From Litomosoides sigmodontis (taxonomy: Eukaryota; Nematoda; Chromadorea; Rhabditida; Onchocercidae): 64,000 bases of DNA. A model generated the notes under the pieces. The model ran no database searches. It worked only from the letters and a program-made list of their open reading frames with translations, and had not been told where the DNA came from. The translations under genes were made by a program, and so were the position numbers. Shown piece after piece: positions 27,772 through 40,204 of the stretch. The DNA lies in the NCBI GenBank assembly GCA_963070105.1, contig OY718803.1, positions 6,553,823 to 6,617,822 of the forward strand. Reading direction: 5' to 3'. Every line of letters starts with the position of its first letter. Positions within the stretch are counted from its first letter, which is position 1.

Positions 27772-30700
27772 TTACTCATGAACGACGGGTGGAATACACT
27801 GTATGCGTTTATGTAATGTATTAAAAGCATCGGTTTGAGGCAATATCATTAGGAGAGCTGAAAGAACAGTTGTAAGAGGTCGCTGGTGTTTAGCATCCAA
27901 TAAATCGAGCCGTACATCTGGAACATTTTTGGATGTCGATCCTAACTCCAAACAGAGTTTTGGATTTTATGTTTGAAGAAAATCAATAGTTTCGCTTATC
28001 AGCTCAGAAATTTGATGAAGTAAATTTGAATTTTAAATCCAGGACATACATGAAAGTATAGGGCTTTCTATAAGCTGTACAAGTCGGTCGATTTCAATAA
28101 GCACATCGACCGTAATATCGACCTTCCACAGGTGTCGTGCCAGTACGCTTGCATGTTCATAGTTTTGTGACAAAACACACAAGCCAAGCAAAGCGATAGG
28201 TTGGAATGCCCATGTACGATACAATGATTCGAAGAGATTTATACAAGCCTGGGAGTATATAAACAGATTTAAATGACCTATGACAATGAGCACATAACAA
28301 GGTTAGCTAACAAATTCCCATCAGATTCATTTCCGACTATAATAACCTTTATGGATGTAAATATGAAAAGTGGTAGGCAAGAAAACATCAGGCATAACTC
28401 TAAAAGCATAAAAAAGACTAACTTCAGATTCCAGTGTTCTTAATTGCTTCCTTAACTCAAACAATTCACTCGAAGTAAGTAATATCCCATTCAGTAAAGC
28501 AACCATTTGAGATACGAATTCTGTATCATTATCTTTTAATAAAAGAACCGACAAACAGCGATAGATGGATCCGGAACCAAGTAGCATGCACAATTGTCTA
28601 AAAAAATATTCTTGAATTCTAAACTATGAAATCCCCACACTCAAAATTGAAATAGTTACCGAACTATCAAGACGCCTCTATCATTGAGCAGCGCAGTATC
28701 ACTTCTAAACATTGTCAGTAAGCTTGATGTAAATTTCACTAAATAGGGTGATATGCCTGAAAGCTAAAACATTAAAATAGTTTTTATAAAAATATAAGAG
28801 AGGAAAAATCATCCCTCACCATAGGTCCTTTTGGAAGTGCTCCTAATTTGTCTAGTAAAAACAAAATGCAAAAGACCTGCTTCAAAGTATCTTCACCAAG
28901 ATTAAGTTCCTGCAACTCAACGCCACTAGTGTTTTTGCCTTCACATATGTCAGAAAGTAGCTGCAAATCCAGCAACAGCACATCATCGCATGTGTCGGAC
29001 AGCAATGAAAGTAGTAGTGGGAACACACGGTCCATGTACGAAAATAACTGCAATTAAATTCCACCATAGCCGAAAAGAAGAAAAACTGTTATATCATTTT
29101 CTTAAACGACAAAGCTAATCCACCGTTATTCACAGATGAAAATAATTACTACGGTAGATAATACTCTGGAAATAAATCTAAAACTTTGATTTGGAATAAA
29201 TGATACCATAACAGTAAGCATCTCGAACAACTCAAATACATGAATGGAATCCACAAAATAAATTAAAAATCTTAAGAACTAGAAAAAATACTTTTGCAGG
29301 TGCAGTGATATGCAGTCTACTGATCCAATTCAAGACAGCTATTCTTGTATCTCGAAATTCATGTTTGATATGCTTCAGAAGTACTTTAATAACAGCATCA
29401 TACTCTATGTCGGCATTCTCCGACAATAAGTCCATTAAATGCATATTAATTTCTTTCGCTGGAAAACGATTTGATTTCTAATATTATTTAAGATTCCAAT
29501 ATTTTAAAGAAAAAGGAACTTTTTCGCTGCTATTTATTTCATAATATGTAAAACGAAAGACCATCCACTGAATACAGGAAAAAAATTTTTGTATATTAAC
29601 TGCACCGTATCAAAGCGTTACATGACTTAATAAGCAAGAAGGCATTGCTACTACAGTGTTCCCGATATTCGTTAGCCAAATTACGCATACATTATTCTAA
29701 ATATGCACTCTTGTTAAGTGTGTCTTAGACAAACCAACCTTTAAGTTGTGAGTCATTCAGACACGGAAGCACAGCTGTCAAGAAAGATGAAAGATACTGC
29801 AGCAGTCCTACAGAACGCATTTTGAGAAAACGATCCAACCAAATTAGAGCAGTCATCCTAGTGAGAGGACTTCCTTCAGCACAAGCATGTACTATCAGAA
29901 CATTAATCATATCATTTAGTTCAGCCTGTAAAAAACAAAAAGTAACTAAACCAGTTCTTTAAATTGTTTTTTTGCTTCCGATAAATTTAAAATAAAGCTT
30001 ACTTTGTCACCATCTTTCTGCTCGTGCATTCGTTCAAGAAACTGTCCGAGAACGGTTTCCGTAGCATCGCGAACTCCTGGTTGACTGTCGTCCAGCATTT
30101 GGAATAAGCCATCAAGAACTTCGGGAAGGTATGTAGAAATAGATAGTTCTGGTGCTGTTAACAAAGCTGACAGCTGCAAAATTCAAATAACATTCAAAAA
30201 TATGAAGTCCAAAGACACAAAATAATGAATTATTACGTTAAATTCAATGTTAGCTTATTAAGGTAAATTTACCCAAGAGACAACAAATCTTCGATTTGAG
30301 CTGTTCTGAGAGTATATTCTATCACGGACAAGCGACATCAAAGTCGAAATTTCGAAAGAGTTCGTAGCGAGTACAATGTCCTATAAATTCGAAACAAGTT
30401 CATTTGTAAAAATTAGATGGAGCATTATATATCTCCAATACTAAAAGAGATCAAATACAGCAACAGGTCTTGATTTCATCTTATCTGACACATCATAACA
30501 ATTGATAGTCCTAATCTAATGTTGTCTTGAAGTGCATCTTCAGAATGAAGTCTCACACCTTTAGCAGCCGGTCCAACAGTTCTGCTCCGCTGCGCACATT
30601 CAAGTCTGTGTCGGCAGATAACTGAAAGGTTCTTATGCTAAAAAAAGTTAGAGTAGCGTTTAGCGAACAGTTAAAAAAGATAGGAAATAGGAACAGTCCT

Positions 30701-31771
30701 GCATGAAAGGTATATATAAACTTACTCGCCAGAGAGTATCGAAAAGTGCGTCGAAGTGAGATAAAGCTGATGAACGACATATTTTCACAATATTATATAA
30801 TGACTGCAAATAAATTATTATAGAGCAAAAAAGAAAAAGAAATCAGAAACTTTTCAGCGATCCAAATCGTATCTATTTATTTGTCATTTCAATTCGAGAT
30901 AGATAATTATATGTGGTGTGTAAAATTAAAATTTCAGTATATCTGAATGTGAGAGCATAAACCTACGTTTAAAATCTCTATTATGTAATTCCCTGAAAGT
31001 AGTAGTTAAGAGACAGATTAATCATCAAAAATTTGAATTATTAGTCTCCGGCCACAGCAATAGCACTGCTTCTAATACTGTTACATGCAATTATTTATAC
31101 GATTCTTTGGATCTCTAACTCCATGCAAAGAAAGGAAGACTTTTGCACATTGATTAAAACATGTCATGTCTACCTCACAAGCATAGTATCGTACTCGAGG
31201 ATCGGGATCACTGAAACAAGTCAAAACTGGTTCGATCAATTGTGAAGTGTAATCAGCAGTGTTCTGAAAACGTTTTGCTTAGTACAAAAACAAATAACTA
31301 CTGTAAGGAAGACAGCAAAAAAGTCCACCAGTTTCATTCTAGTTTCAATCCCTTTTTCCCTTACCTTCCCCAGTGCAATTGCCGCAGCTGCTAAACCAAT
31401 CAGACCACCCTTTCGCGTATGTGCGTTTTGTGCTGTTGTCAATCCTCTAAGTACGGCGAGCAACTTTTCCAGCTGTTGGAAATGATTCGCTTGCAGCAAG
31501 TCCCTCACTTGTCTGAACAGATAACCAAACAGCAGGAATTTGCAAACAAAAAAAAGTGATAAACAGTAAAAAAGTTTTGAGAAGCACAAAAATATTTCTA
31601 AAAAACTCATTGGACCACTATCTGCTCATACGTGCAACTTTAATAGATAATGTGACGAGGTGAATCATACTTTTCTATATCAAGAGCAGCAGCTTTCCTC
31701 CTCTCGTAAAGTTTATCAGTAAGCGTTCTCACCAAAGTCGCAGTAAGCGGTGCGCACTGAGCATCCACCAT
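27772..31771 (-). CDS. vac14: VAC14, scaffold of the PIKfyve/FIG4 complex
   Basis: VAC14 is the HEAT-repeat scaffold that holds PIKfyve and FIG4 on endosomes/lysosomes to control PI(3,5)P2. Fourteen exons: 31771-31671, 31512-31365, 31263-31174, 30803-30726, 30621-30559, 30380-30273, 30173-30003, 29925-29739, 29458-29292, 29047-28820, 28763-28660, 28597-28423, 28248-28050, 27917-27772, total 1965 nt (654 aa; human 782). Diagnostic segments: [118 protein letters not shown], and [20 protein letters not shown] near the C-terminus. The shorter length comes mainly from loss of the low-complexity loop present in human VAC14 after the PCL segment. All junction phases agree. Confidence 0.95.
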
Positions 31772-33144
31772 CTTCCTATAAATTCGTAGAGTTAACTTTG
31801 TACTGCGAACTACTCCGGTAGCTAGATTATACTATATCACCAGCAAACCAATACATTGCATCGTTGCTAGATCAGTAATATCAGCTGATTTTTGATATAC
31901 CACAACAATTTTGAATATTACCATCCGTACAACTTCACCGTTCCACCTTCGATTAAATCTTTCTATCTAAATATTCCGATGTCCTTTTCACATGCTTGCA
32001 TTACATCTTAGAATTATTAATATCATCACTTTGTAAGTCATATTAACTGGGATGACCATTACCTCAGTAGCAGAGAACTGCGACAATAACGTTTTAAAGT
32101 TTACTTCAAATTATGACCGAAAAATGAAAAATGATGAAAACTCAAAACAAACAAAAAAAAAAAAAAAGATACTGAAATGTACTGAGCAAAAGAAAGCGAC
32201 TGGTGATGTATATAGAGAGATGAAGTACAAATGAGATTCATAAAATATCGCTGAATATTGGTTAACCAGTGCTTTACAACAGAGAAGTGCAAAACTTTGA
32301 AATAAATCCGGAATGTACAATAAATATTTTCGCAAATTTACAAAGCATCATTGAAGATAATGTACGCACAATATCTAATTCAAATTAAATAGGCTATGAG
32401 AAAACTGACTGTATTAAAGAAGTGCTGTTTTAAGAAAAATTTTCTGAAAACTCTACAAAATTTAATTTCAGTATCAAAGCAAGGAATTTTTAAAAGTCAT
32501 ATAATTTCTGTCCATTTGATGTTCCTCGTCTACAAGAATTTGCGTAAAAAAAATTCATTTCTTTCTTAAAGCCTAACTCATTATAGGCAGGAAGCTCAAC
32601 CTTATATTCTAATGATAATTTGAATACGCCAACATATCGTGCTAATGATATGAGGTACCGACATAGAATTTAGGGAAAAAAAGATACGGGACTGTCTTGT
32701 CAACGACGATATCTCCTATACGTCCAAGACATCCAGTTTGATGTGTGAATTTAAATTCTAGAAAAAGCGTTGCTGATGCCAAGATGCGTTTCACGCTGAA
32801 ATTGATAAAATCTGAACTTCAGAAACATTTTGGAAAGAAGTGCCTCAAAGAGTCTAAAATTTCAGTAGATTTTAAGAGAAAATATAGAAACGTACTCGAT
32901 CTGTTCAATGAGATGTTGCGCAGCGCATTAAGCCTGTAAAAAAGCGCTAAATTGAACTTGACGTCAATTTCATGTGAAGAATTACGGCAATATGAATGAA
33001 TCATAGAAAAAACTATTGTTAAACAAGTTTAGTAACACTATAGCAATCTTATCTTTCAATCTCATGTTTATCATTGTAAAAGATCTACTACATCACCAAA
33101 AAAACAGACACAAACAATTCACCTTCGAGAATACATTTCTGACG
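31772..33144. other. Region upstream of VAC14, unassigned
   Basis: AT-rich. At about 32819-32937 both strands are open: plus reads ...FKRKYRNVLDLFNEM, minus reads an equally plausible frame after a TTTTTTACAG acceptor and ends in TGA. Neither joins in phase to a neighbour, so no gene is called. Confidence 0.4.
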
Positions 33145-33981
33145 TTATAATTTCCTCACCAAGTTGCGACAGTATTCCAGATAGCCACGATAACTGTCAC
33201 TCCATCTTAATGCGCAAAGTTCATAACTTTCTGGTAAAGCAGGAAGCTTACTGTGTAAGCGAATGAAATCCGGAAAGCTTTCAGCAAAAATGGAAGAACG
33301 ATCTACAAAACGAAAACAATTACGATGAAAGAAGCTAAACTTCATGGAACAAAACGAAGATTTTTTATTCTAATGCAATAAAGTAGGACAACAACCTGAT
33401 TTCCTCCGCGGTTTTCGGATTTTTCAACTGTTTGCTCATCCACTTTATTTCATCCATTGATTTAATAGAATACAGTGTTAATTGCGTACTGTCCAATATT
33501 CCTAAACGGTTCTTTAAATAGTTACTTTAATTTATTGATCAGAATTTTTCAGGGAATGAATACGGAAGAGAGAAGATGTTCAAAAATATTGAAACCTTTA
33601 CCAAAAAAACTAAAAAAAACATTTGCAAACAGAAATAGACATTCAGGTGGACCAAATTAATGAGACTAAAGAAATTATTGGCCGTCGATGGTTATGGGAG
33701 GCATGCAATGATTTTGGAGGAGATATTTTCAAATGGCTCTGTTATGCTCTCTCAAGTTAAACTAACTATCCTCACATTATTAATATTTCGCCAAACAATA
33801 TCAACCCGCGCATCGCTAATATGTAGAAATGGAAACTGAGACGGAGGACGGTCCTTCTCCTTTATGACCTCAGACAATGTCACAACACAGCAAAATGGTG
33901 AAGCACTCCTCGGAAATTCTAAATCACGAAGAAGTGATATAGCATTGATTCGCGACATGTCTCCATTAAACGAGCAGCTTG
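33145..33981 (-). CDS. Unresolved minus-strand coding patches (unknown protein)
   Basis: I do not recognise this product. One segment (about 33779-33981) follows an ATTTTTAG acceptor and reads an open frame containing MSRINAISLLRDLEF and VIKEKDRPPSQFPFLH, up to a GTGAGG donor. A middle patch (about 33409-33470) reads KWMSKQLKNPKTAEEI. A third (33145-33304) follows a TTTTGTAG acceptor and reads FPDFIRLHSKLPALPESYEL ending NLVRKL and stop. Its FPDFIRLHSKLP is reminiscent of a PX-domain segment, but this is weak. The phases (0, 2 and 1) do not join with ordinary introns, so exons are missing, bases are wrong, or it is a pseudogene. An overlapping plus-strand frame (33625-33768, reading GRRWLWEACNDFGGDIFKWL) competes. 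Confidence 0.35.
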
Positions 33982-34390
33982 CCTAAAAATGATTTATGCA
34001 TAAATTTAATGAGGCAAGACAACACCACTTAAGAAGGCACAGTAATGAACTTGAGCACTACCTGTGCGGGACGACAAAATATCTGCCCGGCCGCGTTTTA
34101 CAATCGGACGACGACGATCGCGGTACACGCGGACCAACGCACACCGTACCGTGCGGCAGGTTGGCTTTATTGGACGGTTATGGATTTGTTACAGTTACGT
34201 TTCTTGATTTGGAAAGAAGACATTTATATTATCGAAAATTAATTTACCTTTCAGCAGGTACTTGTCATGGCTGATCTGATTCTTTTTTTGTTGAATTTTT
34301 TCACATTTTTAATATTCAACGTTTTTTTTATGACGAAAAGAAAACGAGAGATCTGCGAGGGAACAGATAACCATTAAATTATCTGCAGGT
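33982..34390. promoter_or_regulatory. GC-richer region upstream of the CEP97-like gene
   Basis: A short island at about 34070-34165 is rich in CG dinucleotides (CGGCCGCG, CGACGACGACGATCGCGG), unlike its AT-rich surroundings. It sits between a minus-strand patch and a plus-strand gene, so it may be a divergent promoter. Plus frame 33996-34274 is open but has no recognisable domain. Confidence 0.35.
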
Positions 34391-37300
34391 ATGGATAGTT
34401 TGGATGCTTGCGATGTTGTGGATGGTGAAGAAAGTATTTGCACAGTTACAGAGGATGTAACCGTTACAAGGTTGCCTTTAATCTTCCATCAATTGATTTA
34501 GAAGATTTTCGAACTTACACTTTACACTATAATTATAGCTCACCAACTGGGCACGTGGAAGATTATGATAAATTATTCGCCCAAACTTCTGTTGATTTAT
34601 CCAACAAGAAATTGGAGAAATTGCCAAATTTACGCCGAAATTATCCAAGGGTGGAAGTACTCAATCTATCACATAATCAGTTCAAGTTTATCAATAATTT
34701 GTCAAAATTTAGTGCATGTCATGAGGTGGTTTTTTTCTCAGTCTTATTTTTCCCAAGTTATTTTTTAGGGCCTATGTAGACATACCATGCCATTGAGTCT
34801 TTTGAGTTTCATTCACTTCACTCTATCATGCTTGCTTTTTAGTTAAGAAGAAACGATGAACTTGATAATGAATTTTGCTGAGGTAACTAAACGTCTTTAC
34901 AGTATAGCGGAAAATGCTTATGTGATTTCTTTTTACAGATTAATGTTAGTTTTAATGTATTGGAGCGATTTTCGAGTTTTCTGCCTCTTGCTGATGCTTT
35001 GAAGCATCTCGACGTTTCGCATAATTCTTTGAGCAACTGTGATAATTTGGCAGCACTAATACAGTTGATCTGGCTCAATGCAGCTTACAACCATATCCAG
35101 GTTTCGAATTCTTCTTTCTTTTTAACAGATTTTAGCAAACTATTTGGTTTACGTTAGCTTAACTAACGCAAACAACATCTATTTAGGTTCTTCCACTGCT
35201 GGATCGTCTTACACATTTAACTTACTTGAACATCTCAAATAATCGACTCAGTGCTTTGCCGAACTTGAGCAAATTACCTGTATTAAAAACTCTCAATTTA
35301 AATGATAATGAAATTAACACACTAGACGAGCTTCGTCGAACAATGCCACAATATCTAGAAGATCTCGACATCGGTGCCAATGTTATCACAGACTTACGAG
35401 AGGTTATAATTGTCATTATTTTTAATGGTAGTTATTGTATATTATGTATTTCGATAAGTGCAGACTGAATATCCGCATAATGCTGGTGATAATTCTAACT
35501 TTTGACAGCAGTGTTTAGGCGCAATACTTATCATGTCTAAAGAACATACGATCGATAGTGTTTGCGGGAAATCCTTGCGTTCGTTTGGAAGGTCGTACCT
35601 TTTGCTACCGTCCATATCTTTATTATTGTTGTCTCGAAAAACTTCAAATTGTCGATAGAAAGGAACTTAGTGAAACTGAAATCATTAAAGGTATGCTACT
35701 TATTACATTTATTACATGAAATTGGGAATCTAATTCATACTACCATCCAAAGAACGTCTGTGCAGATAAGTGAAGTGAAATTTTTATTAGGTGCATAGAT
35801 GTTTGACAAATTTGAAATACGGCAGGTGGCATAAAGTCATCAGTATTAAACCATGAATATTGTTTTGAATATAGGTGAAGAATTACATACTCATGCAAAA
35901 ATACGACGCATGGAAACACATGCTCAGTTGTGTGCTTATCTTGAAAAGGAGTGTCCGGAAGATTGCCACCACTCATTTTCTTCAGATGACAGTCGTTTGA
36001 TGAAGGTAACTTTATTTTAAAAAAGATAAACAATGTGTGAATTTGTGAAACTTTTGTAAAGCTTTGAACTTCGTAAAACTTTTTGGAAAATGTTCTTTTG
36101 TTGCAAGATTTCTAAAGACGCATGTAGAGACTGCCATCAACTTACTTAATTTTTCTCAGATTTTGAAAAAAAGACGTGAGCACGCGCTACGACTGAGAGA
36201 TGATACGACGAGTGAGGAATCATCGGCGGCAACCGTTTCCCCATATAGGGAATGGCTTTCCAAATCAGCTTCTTCTCTTTCAAATCGTTTCCAGTATAAT
36301 ACTTGCACTATGGAGCAGAAAGAGAATTGTGTACCTTTTGTTTATATTAATGGTTTGCCATCTCTGTCAGCAAGGTGTGTATACCACGATGATTTTATGA
36401 ATTTCATTTTATATTTTACAGAGTTATTTTACGTTTCAAGTTTTTGAGAATTTAAAAAAAAAAATGTGTTCGGATTTCAACGAAATTCAAATACGGATAT
36501 CTTCTTGAGCGCTTTTTGCTTGCATTATTTCCAAATAACTTTTTGCGTGAGTTTATGTTTTAGAATCAGTACACCTCCACCTTCTGCTACTTCTGATATT
36601 TCGTCTTCAACGGTTACTTTATCAGCTCCATCTGTTTCATCCGTAACTCCAATGAGAACTCGTATTCAGTTAGTTATACATATCGTTTCTTTATCAAAAA
36701 TGTATGTAGAGTTCATTCTGTTTCTTGCTCTTATTCACTTCATATTAATCGTAGGAGAAGACTGCAAGATAAGTCATTTCAAGTTCGCAAAAATTCAGTC
36801 ATAACAGACAGTGCATTGAAGAAAGGCAGCACTGTTGATCAGTCTAATTGGAGGTTTCTTTTAAATGATATCTTTCATATATTTTATTTTCTGTTATTTA
36901 CCGTGCTCATCCTACAGAATTGGTTTTTATCTTCGGTGGCGTTGTTATTCTTAATGTTATTTATGTCGAAGTTAACGGACAAACACTACTATTTCAAAAA
37001 AGTAATCATAAGCGTCGAAGATCCTATTACTCACTTAAAAAAGTGTGAAGGGATTTTTTATCAGTGGAAAAATATTACATGACAGTGGTTATGTTTTCAG
37101 CGAAAGACGTGGAAAGTCGTCGATGACCAGCATTATAAGACATCCGCTTAACAGGATAAAGGTATGATTTGTGGTTTAATATGGATGAAGGGATATAGGC
37201 TTTAAAATGCAGTGGGGCACATAATATATAATTCTGGAAGAGCTATAATTGTTCAGTGGCGGCTTACTGGATGCTACTATTGATTTTAATGATTTTTAGT

Positions 37301-38566
37301 TTTAGAAATTGTTGAACGCATCAAATTAGTTCCATTCATATTGTGTTAAATGATTTTATCACTGCAGGCTACGAAGAATCCGAATTATCGCTTTAGTTCC
37401 ACTGAAAATTCTAAAGACATTTCGTTTGTAAGTGCTCGCAAGGTTCGACGATATAGCGAAAAGGAAAAGAAAGCCGCTATATTTATTCAAGTATTTAACT
37501 TTGTTTTCGGACCTCTACATTAAAAATTGTTTGCAGGACATTTTTATATACTTTCTCAAATTTCAGTCATGGTGGAGAGGTGTGAAGGTTCGGCGAATAT
37601 ACCGGGTGCCCTTCCTTCAAAGACGTATTGAACGTTGTGAATCGCTGCTCAGAGAAAAGTCAAACATAATCTTGAAGTTGCAAAGACAGTTTTCCAATTT
37701 AGAATGTAATGTTGAAACAGTCATAGCTGAAAACGAAAAACAAGCCTTGAAAATTGCAGAGATGGAACGGTTCTTGATAGTAGGTTCCAAAATTATAATT
37801 TAAGCAATAATAAAGTTTTCAAACTAGTTCTTACAAAAATATTCCACGTAAATGCTTTTATTGGGATAATTTATTTTTGCAGCAAATAGCTGAAACATGT
37901 GATGAGCGTCAGAAGCGAATCATGAATAAGTTGTTGCCAGTTCCTGATGAATTACAATATATCCGAAAATCGGGAACTGAGGTGTTACTACAGTGGCAGA
38001 ATCGTCAGCGTCCGCAAAAACCGACAAGTTTGTTTCATTCTATCGGTTTTAAATTTCAAAATGAGTTCGGTAGTAAGCCGTTAAATGATTCAAACAATTT
38101 AAACGCTCAATCTAAGCGTAATAAGCCAGATAATTGTTTTAAGGGTATTTAATAACTGTGAATGGTAATCCATGCGGAACAGTCAGAGGTGCCCATAAAA
38201 AAGCTCTTGTTACAGATTTAGATCCATCAAAAGAATCTGTGTAAGTAATTTAATCAAATTATTTATATTTCGTTACTGCCTGTAACTTGCTACCATTATC
38301 AGTCCTGTGGTAACTTCTTTGCTCTTCGCTATTTATAGCTGCATAGTCAAATTGGATTTTTCAGTGTGAGAATGCAGTGTGTCTTCAATGAGTTTAGTGG
38401 AGATATCTCTGAATGTCTAGTCATTCCTTCACACAAAGAGGTTTGTCAAATTGAATACGCAAAATAATCATTTTGATGTGCGATGTTTATTGCAATATTT
38501 TAGGAAACGAATTCCGCCAATGAGGATGAAGTGATTTCGAACCAGACTGAAGTGAATTTTGATTAA
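34391..38566 (+). CDS. CEP97-like leucine-rich repeat and IQ-motif protein
   Basis: CEP97 (LRRIQ2) partners CP110 at centriole distal ends and restrains cilium growth. Exons: 34391-34414 (tentative), 34471-34725, 34939-35100, 35187-35402, 35519-35690, 35875-36005, 36160-36374, 36564-36668, 36755-36853, 37101-37161, 37368-37490, 37567-37779, 37883-38144, 38183-38240, 38365-38440, 38504-38566. These sum to 744 aa. N-terminal LRRs at about 45-250 keep a 21-23 residue period (LNLSHNQF, INVSFNVL, LDVSHNSL, LNISNNRL, LNLNDNEI). They are capped by VFAGNPCVR then CYRPYLYYCCLEKLQIVD, resembling the CEP97 cap. A polar Ser-rich middle is followed by an IQ-like motif (AAIFIQSWWRGVKVRR, about 515-530), a coiled coil, and an LQYIRK...LLQWQ segment like the CEP97 C-terminal part. 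The 5' end is uncertain because an ATG frame and the LRR frame differ. A poly(A) signal is at 38809. Confidence 0.82.
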
Positions 38567-40204
38567 CCGACTTTATCTTTTAAATTGACCGTAGTCTCTA
38601 TCACATCCGTTTGAAGAATTGCTCTTGTTTTTTTAGCAGAATAATTACCGCAATTCTAGTGCTGGTTACTTCTTATAACTTGCGTCGAACTTTCATAATT
38701 CACTTAAGTTTTTCATCTTTTTTTCCTTTCATATACAATGTACACCTTGGGAGGTTTGCTTCCACACAGTTTTTCTATCACTTTCAATTATATATGTGTT
38801 TTGTGAGAAATAAATTCAAGTAGTTGGTTTAAAGATTTGATTTATAAAAGTTTTATTCTGCCTTGATAGAATGCATATTCTCCATAGTTTCGGTTATGCT
38901 GTAATTATATTGATGATTAGAGTCTTCTATATACTGCCTCTGCTTTTATAGCACATGGATGTTATTCAGTCATCATTGCTTTAAAAACGCCACCTTTAAT
39001 TTTCCATGCTAGTAAATCTACTGCCTAAGTAACCAATCAATCTACCGTCTAATTAATGTATTACTACGGCATGAGTACATATCATTCTGAACGAGATTTT
39101 GCAATGCTGTCGAACGTGAAGTTTGCCTTTATAGAACATTTTTGCTCCCATTTTTGCTCCTCACTAACAAAGTACACTTTCATGTCTGTCGATTGGGTAT
39201 ATATATTTTTTTCTCTCGAGTAAATTTGTAATTTGGAATGGTCTGCAGTGTCAGTGCTTGTCAATGAAAGGTATAATCCGACACGTCCGAAGTTCACACG
39301 ACGGTTTAAAATGCCTCACAGTACCAGTATATTAAACAGCAAGTATTTTTTAAAACGGAGAATAAGTTGACTTCAGCATTATGCACACGTGCCAAGTTAT
39401 TGAAACACATCCTGAAGTATAACGCATAGAAGGAAGAATGCATAGCATTGCTAGAAGAAGAATAAAACGCTTTTACCGGTATTACTACCTCTAAATGTAA
39501 TATGAAATCAGAATATTAAATGTAATATTAAGATAATTTTGTTTTTCTGCAAACACTGTTAAAATTCCTATTTCATCGCAAAAAATTTATCTGTCATTAT
39601 ATCACTGAATCACCTCAAATAGCACCCTCTGCCTTTTGCCGCCTCAAATTTTTTAAGCTCCGTTCAGTTCACGATAATTTCAGCTTTAGTGCTGTATTTA
39701 CATTGTAAATTTCTTGCAAATCATTGAACTGTTTTGAACGAAGGCTAGAGAGGATGGCACAAGACTGATTTGAGCATGAACTGGAAACCAGGAGTAGTGT
39801 TACATATAAAATTTATGTAGGAAGATTTTTATTTTTGTTCCCTTAATTTGAAGGATTTTAATTTTTTTCACAGCATCGTTTTGGCATATTTTCAAATTTG
39901 TTCAGTTTCAAATTCTCCAAATAAATGAGTGTCAATCTAATTAGTCTTACCAGAACGTCTGCGGAGCGTACCATGGCAATAGTCTTACTGAGATGCACGT
40001 GTTTCACAGCGCTTAGATTGGTTGGAATTCGAGGAGGGTATATGTGCAGTTATAAATGACTGGATGTAAGAAATCTGCCTGGGATTACTTAATAATAGCT
40101 TGGAGGTGTAGTTTTGACGACACAGTACCTCACGTGCGGACTCTTTCAACTTGTAGAAAGCAGCAGCTGTAGCATTTCTTCAGTTGTTCCACTAAGGTTT
40201 CAAG
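38567..40204. other. Intergenic, about 1.6 kb
   Basis: AATAAA at 38809-38814 probably ends the CEP97-like transcript. The rest is AT-rich with no coding signal. A TTTCTTCAG acceptor near 40180 is the likely trans-splice site of the next gene. Confidence 0.5.
38809..38814 (+). terminator. Poly(A) signal of CEP97-like gene
   Basis: AATAAA about 240 nt after the stop codon. Confidence 0.5.

Noticed and set aside
29480..29738. Possible extra VAC14 exon reading [11 protein letters not shown]
   Set aside because: It does not join in phase, and direct joining of the flanking exons already aligns with the VAC14 KEV...SLMKL region.
34939..34957. Possible extra exon at about 34843-34880 in the CEP97-like gene
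   Set aside because: Skipping it gives an exact 22-residue LRR spacing, while including it introduces a stop or breaks phase.
39082..39297. 71-codon minus-strand frame
   Set aside because: No domain and no splice support; intergenic between two plus-strand genes.
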